Source: Verrucomicrobiales bacterium
GTDB lineage: Bacteria > Verrucomicrobiota > Verrucomicrobiia > Verrucomicrobiales > DEV007
Assembly: GCA_021648365.1 (NCBI GenBank)
Contig: JAKISY010000061.1
Location: 1-29,998, forward strand
Reading direction: 5' to 3'
Length of the DNA: 29,998 bases
Within the stretch, counting starts at the first letter, position 1. The number at the start of each line of letters is the position of its first letter. This document shows, one piece after another, positions 24,327 to 29,998 of the stretch. Position numbers and translations under genes: made by a program. The notes under the pieces were generated by a model. That model was not told where the DNA came from and made no database searches. It saw nothing but the letters and a program-made list of their open reading frames with translations.

Positions 24327-26921
24327 TCAATTCGCCACCACGTTCACCAATCTGCCTGGCACCACGATGACTTTGCGCACCGTTTTGCCGTCGATGTGTT
24401 CTTTCACTTTATCGCGATCGAGCACCAATTTTTCCACTTCGTCTTTGTCGGCGTCTTTACTGACAGTGATGCGATCGCGTAACTTGCCGTTCACTTGCAC
24501 CACGATTTCGATTTCATCTTCGATCAAGAAAACCTCCTCCCACTGTGGCCAATCGCTTTGCGAGAGTTCACCCGAAATAGCATCGGGAAAAGCTTCAGCT
24601 AAAATGCTGTGCAACTCCTCGCTCAAATGTGGCGCAAAAGGATTGAGCACACTCAATAAAATCTCCACCGCAGATAGCGGCAAAACTTCGAGTTTGTTCA
24701 ACTCATTGGTGCACACCATCATCTGAGAAATCGCCGTATTGAAACTAAGGCTCTCAATATCCTCACTCACCTTCTTGATCGTCTGATGCAGCACTTTGAG
24801 TGTTTTTTTATCACAATCCGCTACTTTCACTTTGCTTAGCATGCTCCAGTTACCCTCCTGATCCACCTCCATCACCAAACGCCACACACGACCTAGGAAA
24901 CGATAGACCCCCTCCACCCCTTTCATCGACCAAGGTTTGACCTGCTCCAAGGGACCCATGAACATTTCATACAAACGCAAAGCATCCGCGCCGTAACCTT
25001 CCACCACATCATCTGGGTTCACCACGTTACCACGGCTCTTGGACATCTTCACTCCATCCTCTCCCATGATCAGTCCTTGGTTCACCAACTTTTGGAAAGG
25101 CTCCTTGGTCGAAACATGTCCGAGATCATGCAAGACCTTGTGCCAAAAGCGAGCGTACAACAAATGCAATACCGCGTGCTCCGTGCCGCCGATGTAGAGG
25201 TCGACATTCATCCAATAATCCTCCGCCTCTCGCGATACAAAACGTTCGCTATTCTTGGCGTCACAGTATCGAAGGTAATACCAACAAGAGCCTGCCCACT
25301 GTGGCATGGTATTGGTTTCACGTTTCAGGCCCTCTCCACAATTCACCCAATCGGTCGCTTTCGAGAGCAGCGGCTCTGGGGTTCCGCTAGGTTTGTAATC
25401 CTCCAATTCAGGAGCCAAAAGAGGCAGCTCACTTTCAGCGAGAGCTTCATGTTTGCCGTCGCGCCAAACGATGGGGAACGGCTCACCCCAGTAGCGCTGA
25501 CGAGAAAATAACCAGTCGCGCATTTTGTAGTTCACCATTTTGCCACCGAGTCCTTTTTCCTCTAACCAAGCGCAAATTTTTTCTTTTGCTTCCGCCGTGG
25601 TCAAGCCCTCGAACATCGGCGAGTTGATCGCTATACCTTCGCCAGAAAAACAAGTAGCATCGGCACCCCCCGTAGCATGGGCATCCTGCCCATGATTAGT
25701 CTGTGTAGATGTGATATCAGACAGGTTCTCGCTATTCACTACCTCGATCATCGGGATGTCATACTGCTGAGCAAATTCAAAATCGCGCTGATCGTGAGCA
25801 GGCACCGCCATGATCGCACCCGTGCCATAACTCATCAGCACATAGTCAGCGATCCATACGGGGATCTTTTCTCCGTTCACAGGGTTCACCGCGTAACCTC
25901 CGGTGAACACCCCGCTCTTTTCTTTCGCCAACTCGGTGCGTTCGAGGTCGGATTTCGCACCACATTTCACTCGGTAATCTGCAATCGCCTGTTTTTGCTC
26001 ATCACTGGCGATATCATCCACCAAGGGATGCTCTGGCGCCAATACCATGTAAGTCGCTCCATAGAGCGTATCCGGACGCGTGGTGAAAACCGTCACCGAT
26101 TGATCACCAATCTGAAAAGTCACCTCAGCTCCATCGCTACGACCAATCCAGTTTTTCTGCAACAGCTTGATCCCCTCCGGCCAGTCCAAATCGTCCAATT
26201 CATCGATCAAACGCTGAGCATACGCAGTGATACGCAGCATCCACTGACGCAAAGGACGGCGCTCAACGGTATGCCCTTTAGCACGCCACTCCTCCACCTC
26301 CTCATTCGCCAATACCGTGCCCAAGTCCGGCGACCAGTTCACCGGAGTCTCCGCCACGTAAGCCAAACGTAGCTCATCGATTTCATCACGACTCAAACCT
26401 TGCTCTTCCAACTCGCTGACAGGTCGCGCCTGTTGCGTTTTTTCATCAAAGTAGCTGTTGTAAAGCTGCAAAAAAATCCACTGCGTCCATTTCACGTATT
26501 CTGGGTCGGTGGTATTGATCTCGCGATCCCAATCGTAGGCAAATCCCAAAGACTTGAGCTGACGACGAAAATTTTCGATATTATTTGCGGTATTGATGCG
26601 CGGATGTTCACCCGTCTTGATCGCATGCTGTTCCGCCGGCAAGCCAAAAGCGTCCCAACCCATCGGATGCAACACATTGTAACCACTGCGAGCCTTGAAT
26701 CGCCCAATGATGTCGGTCGCGGTGTAACCCTCGGGATGCCCCACATGCAAACCCGATCCGCTCGGATAAGGGTACATATCGAGCACAAAATACTTGGGTT
26801 TTGAAGCATCAAAATCCGCATCACCGGGATTCGCCACCGCGAAGGTTTTGTTTTTCTCCCAAATCGCCTGCCATTTGGGTTCAAATTGATCAAAAGGAAA
26901 TTGTTTGCGTCGTTCCGTCAT
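24327..26921 (-). CDS. leuS: Leucyl-tRNA synthetase
   Basis: This 864-residue class I synthetase charges tRNA-Leu. HVGH (59-62) is the HIGH motif and KMSKS (625-629) is intact. The CP1 editing domain is present with the Thr-rich TTRPDTLYGAT (280-290) and AHDQRDFEFA (375-384, the conserved editing Asp). The C-terminal anticodon and tail domains are complete. Residues of about 401-425, in a variable loop at the end of the editing domain, contain an inserted peptide with HGQDAHATGG encoded by a palindromic repeat. No Shine-Dalgarno is visible. The gene converges with the ligase. Confidence 0.97.
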   Translation of the reverse strand: MTERRKQFPFDQFEPKWQAIWEKNKTFAVANPGDADFDASKPKYFVLDMYPYPSGSGLHVGHPEGYTATDIIGRFKARSGYNVLHPMGWDAFGLPAEQHAIKTGEHPRINTANNIENFRRQLKSLGFAYDWDREINTTDPEYVKWTQWIFLQLYNSYFDEKTQQARPVSELEEQGLSRDEIDELRLAYVAETPVNWSPDLGTVLANEEVEEWRAKGHTVERRPLRQWMLRITAYAQRLIDELDDLDWPEGIKLLQKNWIGRSDGAEVTFQIGDQSVTVFTTRPDTLYGATYMVLAPEHPLVDDIASDEQKQAIADYRVKCGAKSDLERTELAKEKSGVFTGGYAVNPVNGEKIPVWIADYVLMSYGTGAIMAVPAHDQRDFEFAQQYDIPMIEVVNSENLSDITSTQTNHGQDAHATGGADATCFSGEGIAINSPMFEGLTTAEAKEKICAWLEEKGLGGKMVNYKMRDWLFSRQRYWGEPFPIVWRDGKHEALAESELPLLAPELEDYKPSGTPEPLLSKATDWVNCGEGLKRETNTMPQWAGSCWYYLRYCDAKNSERFVSREAEDYWMNVDLYIGGTEHAVLHLLYARFWHKVLHDLGHVSTKEPFQKLVNQGLIMGEDGVKMSKSRGNVVNPDDVVEGYGADALRLYEMFMGPLEQVKPWSMKGVEGVYRFLGRVWRLVMEVDQEGNWSMLSKVKVADCDKKTLKVLHQTIKKVSEDIESLSFNTAISQMMVCTNELNKLEVLPLSAVEILLSVLNPFAPHLSEELHSILAEAFPDAISGELSQSDWPQWEEVFLIEDEIEIVVQVNGKLRDRITVSKDADKDEVEKLVLDRDKVKEHIDGKTVRKVIVVPGRLVNVVAN
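25676..25694. repeat. Palindromic dispersed-repeat core inside leuS
   Basis: CATGGGCA (25676-25683) and TGCCCATG (25687-25694) are perfect 8-base arms with loop TCC. On the coding (minus) strand this gives the peptide HGQDAHATGG, a peptide that often marks a widespread intergenic repeat in Verrucomicrobia, Planctomycetes and cyanobacteria. The reading frame is kept. Confidence 0.7.
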
Positions 26922-27078
26922 CGTATTAAGTGCCTAAAGTGAGTCGCCATCCATACGGGACAAATCGCTCTCCCGCAAGCCAATGTCTCACTTCCCTGCC
27001 TGCAAAGCCTTGACCACTTACTCACTTGCCTGTCATGGTGTCTCAGGAAAATGACAATATTTCTCCATCACCCTGACT

Positions 27079-27609
27079 ATGGCTTTATTTAAAAGATTCG
27101 AACTATGGCTGCTACTGATCCTCATCGGTGGTGGGCTGTATTATGTTCTGCAGGTAGAATCTCCCAAGCATGACCGTGGCCGCGAGCCTCTTAGTCAGAT
27201 TGAGGATGAACCCACTACCCAACCAGCCGCCCAAGACACCCCCCGTTTCAGCTTGGAAAAGACCACTATCACCCGCGACGGCGATCATTTCATCGTACAG
27301 ATCGACCTGCAATGCCAACAAAGCAGTGGCAAAACACTGCGACTGCAAACTCCACACACTCAACTCTTAGCCTCTGGCGCACGAGCCATGGAAGTTTTTT
27401 TCCTCCCCTTCCAGCCACAACCCACCCTAGCAGAAGCCGAAGGCAAGACCTTCACCCTGCGTTATTGGCTTACTCGCGATGATCTTAAAAGCCCGCTGAC
27501 CTTAAAGATCGACAACACCGAAGTTCCCATAAAAAAAAGCGCTCACTTTGACCCCGATAGCTTGCCTACCCAACAAAGCAAAACTTTCACTACCGCCGAA
27601 TGGCACTAA
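27079..27609 (+). CDS. Single-pass membrane protein of unknown function
   Basis: This 176-residue protein has one hydrophobic segment near the N-terminus (about 8-25, LWLLLILIGGGLYYVL) with a short positively charged cytoplasmic tail, then an acidic, Pro/Gln-rich linker (about 30-50) and a beta-rich domain (about 55-160). The topology suggests an anchored periplasmic domain. No family was recognised. Its stop is 19 bp before coaX on the same strand, so the two are probably co-transcribed. Confidence 0.65.
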   Translation: MALFKRFELWLLLILIGGGLYYVLQVESPKHDRGREPLSQIEDEPTTQPAAQDTPRFSLEKTTITRDGDHFIVQIDLQCQQSSGKTLRLQTPHTQLLASGARAMEVFFLPFQPQPTLAEAEGKTFTLRYWLTRDDLKSPLTLKIDNTEVPIKKSAHFDPDSLPTQQSKTFTTAEWH

Positions 27610-27628
27610 ACAAAAAACTCTCTCGTTT

Positions 27629-28396
27629 ATGACATCACCAAGTTCCGCACCTTACCTGTTGATCAATAACAACAACTCGCGCACCAAATTCGCGCTGGCT
27701 GACCATCAGCATTTACTCGAGCACCGAGTCACCGATACCTCTGCACTCACCTCAGCAAGCCTACTCGACACCCTAGCAGGCTGGCAGTTCCAACGCATCG
27801 TGCTCGCCTCGGTGGTACCTGAAAAGGCACAACTCATTCGCGACACGCTTGCCCAACATTACCCCTTAGTAGAAGTCAGTCATCAAATAGAGCTCGGCAT
27901 CAAAGTCGATTTCCCCAATCCCTCTAGCATCGGTGCCGACCGACTCGCCAATGCCGCCGCCGTAATCGCCATCCACCACAGCGCGCCCGCCATCGTGGTG
28001 GACTTCGGCACCGCCGTGACCTTCGACATCATCTCAGCAGACAATGCCTACATCGGCGGCGTGATCGCACCAGGGCTAGACGTCATGACCGACTACATGC
28101 ACCAGCGCACTGCCCTATTGCCAAAAATCGACCTAGCCGAACCTCCCGCCGCCATCGGCAAATCCACCGTCGATGCGATGTTATCCGGAGCCGTGCATGG
28201 CTACCGAGGACTAGTGCAAGAAATACTGGTGCAAACCACCCACGAACTGCCCTCCGGCAAAAAACCGATGATCGTCGCCACCGGTGGATACGCTAAACTC
28301 ATTGCTGCGGGACTTCCTCAAATAGAAAGCGTAGAACCCTACCTCACCCTTGAAGGCCTACGCATCATCGGCAATCTTAATTTTAAACACACATAA
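27629..28396 (+). CDS. coaX: Type III pantothenate kinase
   Basis: This enzyme phosphorylates pantothenate, the first step of CoA synthesis, in the cytoplasm. The ATG at 27629 gives 255 residues, the normal length; an upstream frame to 27548 overlaps the previous gene and is unlikely. Family motifs are PSSIGADRLANAAA (about 93-106), VVDFGTAVTFD (about 118-128), and IGGVIAPGL. The N-terminal nucleotide-binding motif, usually D-x-G-N, reads LLINNNNSRTK: the Asp and Gly are both replaced by Asn. The other conserved Asp residues are present. Activity may still be possible but the change is notable. Confidence 0.92.
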   Translation: MTSPSSAPYLLINNNNSRTKFALADHQHLLEHRVTDTSALTSASLLDTLAGWQFQRIVLASVVPEKAQLIRDTLAQHYPLVEVSHQIELGIKVDFPNPSSIGADRLANAAAVIAIHHSAPAIVVDFGTAVTFDIISADNAYIGGVIAPGLDVMTDYMHQRTALLPKIDLAEPPAAIGKSTVDAMLSGAVHGYRGLVQEILVQTTHELPSGKKPMIVATGGYAKLIAAGLPQIESVEPYLTLEGLRIIGNLNFKHT

Positions 28397-28424
28397 TTCC
28401 AGTAAACCAATCCTCTACCTAAAA

Positions 28425-28586
28425 ATCAGTGCCGTCAGTGGTTAAACCCCAGATTAATATTTAACCACTGATTCACACTGATGGACAGGCATAAATTACG
28501 ATAGTGATTGAATACCACCTTCGGCAATCATAACTTCACTTCCTGCATTCTTTCTTATCCGTGCTATCCGTGTTATCCGTGGTTAA
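28425..28586. repeat. Dispersed TTAACCAC-type repeats in inverted arrangement
   Basis: Three related units are visible between coaX and the ROK gene. ATCAGTGCCGTCAGTGGTTAA (28425-28445) and TTAACCACTGATTCACACTG (28461-28480) are inverted copies, forming a stem with a loop of about 15 bases. A third unit at 28555-28586, with three ATCCGTG steps ending in GGTTAA, is again the inverted orientation. The CACGGAT/ATCCGTG steps are the common degenerate 9-10 bp dispersed repeat of Verrucomicrobia, Planctomycetes and Bacteroidetes. The first pair may end coaX transcription. Confidence 0.65.
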
Positions 28587-28619
28587 ATTCTTATTAACCT
28601 GAATAGTTACCTTTTTCCC

Positions 28620-29567
28620 ATGACCTACCCTACTACCATCGGCATCGACTTTGGCGGCACCAGCATCAAGTGCGCCCTCACCCGCGGCCCCGAATTGATC
28701 GGCGACGTGATCCGCCTGATCACCGCCGACCTCGACAGCCCCGCCCAAGCAATCACCGCGATGGTGACAGCGATCCAGCAACTGCGAGAGCAAAGCGAAT
28801 CTCCCGTTCAGGCAGTAGGGCTAGGGCTACCCGGCTCGGTCGATATCCAGAATGGTATCATTTATAATCTAACTAACGTGCCAGGATGGAAGAGCCTACC
28901 AGCTGGATCGATGATCAGTGAGCAAATAGCTTTGCCCGTCACCATGGACAACGATGCCAATTGCATGGCTTATGCCGAATGGAAATTTGGTGCAGCCAAA
29001 GGCATGGGAAACGTCATCGCGGTGACGCTTGGTACCGGCGTCGGTGGCGCTCTCATCCTCAATGGACAACTCTATCGTGGTAGCCAATACGCAGCAGGCG
29101 AGATCGGCCAAATGAGCATTGACTACCAAGGCGTGGATGGCCCATACGGCAATCACGGCGCCCTCGAACGCTACGTCGGGCACAAACATATCCATGACAT
29201 GGCAGTCAGCCGCTTCCGTGAAGCCGGTCGTGACCCAGATCAAAGCCCACAACTCGAATCCCTCGAAACCCTAGTTAAAGCAGCGCGCGATGGCGATGAA
29301 GTTTCCCAACAAATCTGGCAAGACATCGCCATCTATCTCGGCACCACACTAGCCAGTGTGGTTTACCTGCTCAACCCCGACGCCATCGTCATCGGCGGTG
29401 GTGTCGCTCATGCTGGCGAGGTGCTTTTTGACCCGCTCAAAGAGCAATTGAAAAACACCCTCAGCAGCGAGTTTTGGGATCATCTCAAAGTCATCCCCGC
29501 AGAGCTCGGCAATCACGCCGGCATCATCGGCAGCAGCGCTTTGGCTGCTGATGCCTTGACCGAGTGA
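28620..29567 (+). CDS. ROK-family sugar kinase, glucokinase-like, zinc motif lost
   Basis: This 315-residue cytosolic protein has the N-terminal phosphate motif IGIDFGGTSIK (7-17), GLPGSVD (69-75), a catalytic-type DNDAN (110-114), VTLGTGVGGALI (135-146) and a late VIGGGVAHAG. These are the ROK kinase set, and there is no N-terminal DNA-binding domain, so it is a kinase and not a repressor. ROK proteins usually bind zinc with a His (GEIGH) and CxCGxxGC. Here these read GEIGQ (160-164) and GPYGNHGALE (174-183): the His and all three Cys are missing. The sugar cannot be assigned; glucose is the default guess. Confidence 0.88.
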   Translation: MTYPTTIGIDFGGTSIKCALTRGPELIGDVIRLITADLDSPAQAITAMVTAIQQLREQSESPVQAVGLGLPGSVDIQNGIIYNLTNVPGWKSLPAGSMISEQIALPVTMDNDANCMAYAEWKFGAAKGMGNVIAVTLGTGVGGALILNGQLYRGSQYAAGEIGQMSIDYQGVDGPYGNHGALERYVGHKHIHDMAVSRFREAGRDPDQSPQLESLETLVKAARDGDEVSQQIWQDIAIYLGTTLASVVYLLNPDAIVIGGGVAHAGEVLFDPLKEQLKNTLSSEFWDHLKVIPAELGNHAGIIGSSALAADALTE

Positions 29568-29792
29568 TCCCTGCCTAGTCATACGATGATATTCAGTTTT
29601 TCTCACAGAGCCAGCAAGTCACAAAGAAATTTCAGAACACCGGACATGGAGCGTTTTTATTCTGATACCATACCAAACTACCGCTCGCAGAACATTAAGG
29701 CTTTGCTCGCTGACCTCAACATGTGGAATGAATTGGCAATCCGTTTTCTTGATTTCGGTAAAAGGTAACAGTTTAGCTGATTTCAGGTTATG
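29568..29792. other. Gap with a short dispersed-repeat trace
   Basis: A 60-codon frame (29586-29768) is present but has no recognisable motif, and its first part reads through CACAGAGCCAGC and CACAAAG steps (29602-29624), which resemble the degenerate CGCAAAG/CACAGAG dispersed repeat. No gene is supported. This is probably the boundary between host DNA and an insertion sequence. Confidence 0.35.
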
Positions 29793-29998
29793 CTAATTGT
29801 TAAAAATCTGGTCGTGAGCTTGATCTGGCGTGCTTGAAAGTAAAGCCTGAAACATTTCCAAGGAAGTTTGCCCTTGTAGTTTGACAGTTTCCGTCAAACT
29901 GCTGAAAATACAGATATTTTCCGAGCCTTCTCGACTTCGTGTCCCCATGCAAACTTTCCGAAAAATCACCAAGGGACGCAAAGCTCGCTCCGCATGGT
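29793..29998 (-). CDS. IS66-type transposase, C-terminal part only (runs off window)
   Basis: The minus-strand frame is open to the window edge. The visible residues begin near AERALRPLVIFRKVCMGTRS and continue SREGSENICIFSSLTETVKLQG, which fits the C-terminal end of IS66-family transposases (ERALR..., RK...G, RS..G, S...T...QG). The TTG at 29981 is not a real start; the gene extends beyond the window. An 8-base inverted repeat (AGTTTGAC 29878-29885, GTCAAACT 29893-29900) lies within the coding region. Recognition is from conserved pattern, not a search. Confidence 0.65.
   Translation of the reverse strand, partial: HAERALRPLVIFRKVCMGTRSREGSENICIFSSLTETVKLQGQTSLEMFQALLSSTPDQAHDQIFNN

Noticed and set aside
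25677..26372. 231-codon plus-strand frame opposite leuS, beginning MGILPM
   Set aside because: It is antisense to a complete leuS; its first residues come from the palindromic repeat.
28536..28793. Minus-strand 85-codon frame ending near TTDNTDSTDKK
   Set aside because: Its tail is translated dispersed repeat and the rest is antisense to the ROK gene.
29586..29768. 60-codon plus-strand frame after the ROK gene
   Set aside because: No motif, starts in a repeat-like stretch; too weak to call a gene.

Overview
This is chromosomal DNA from a Gram-negative bacterium, most likely a member of Verrucomicrobiota. That placement is inferred from gene style: a Tat-exported Gfo/Idh/MocA oxidoreductase, a very long (1150 aa) PPi-type PEP-carboxykinase-like protein, a CBS/DRTGG-containing family II pyrophosphatase, few recognisable Shine-Dalgarno sequences, and several dispersed repeat types (a GGGCAGGATGCCC palindrome, TTAACCACNGAT arrays, REP-like hairpins). 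No rRNA, tRNA or CRISPR array was seen. Coding density is high. Both window edges are cut by transposase genes: IS4-type on the left and the C-terminus of an IS66-type on the right.

Layout. Positions 1-1176: transposase remnant and a 344 bp gene-poor gap. Positions 1177-3388 (+): an acyl carrier protein, a flavin-dependent halogenase-like enzyme and a PagL-like outer-membrane lipid A deacylase, closely spaced. Positions 3415-5336 (-): a cyclic-nucleotide-binding-fold protein and clpX. Positions 5473-8273 (+): mtnP, a lipoprotein polysaccharide deacetylase and a DUF2071 protein. Positions 8288-13593: a large probable PPi-type PEP carboxykinase (-), divergent from a regulated Mn-dependent pyrophosphatase (+). 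Positions 13601-15275: three small envelope proteins of unknown function. Positions 15384-18110: rpe (-), then a degenerate CDF transporter homologue, a small membrane protein and tadA (+). Positions 18172-19698: Gfo/Idh/MocA oxidoreductase with a clean terminator. Positions 19768-24191: a type II fatty-acid/polyketide mini-locus (KS, catalytically dead KS-like partner and KR on -, divergent acyl-AMP ligase on +). Positions 24327-26921 (-): leuS carrying an in-frame repeat insertion. Positions 27079-29567 (+): small membrane protein, coaX and a ROK-family kinase.

How the genes may work together. The KS/KS-like/KR/ligase set resembles the core of aryl-polyene or other type II PKS loci but lacks an ACP, dehydratase and thioesterase. 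The ACP plus halogenase pair lies about 17 kb away beside a transposase, so the two may be parts of one pathway or of one rearranged cluster (inference). The PPi-PEPCK and pyrophosphatase share a 203 bp intergenic region, which suggests coordinated handling of pyrophosphate. Several enzymes have lost family-defining residues: the KS-like partner, the CDF protein, the ROK kinase zinc site, the CoaX first Asp, and the cNMP-fold Arg.
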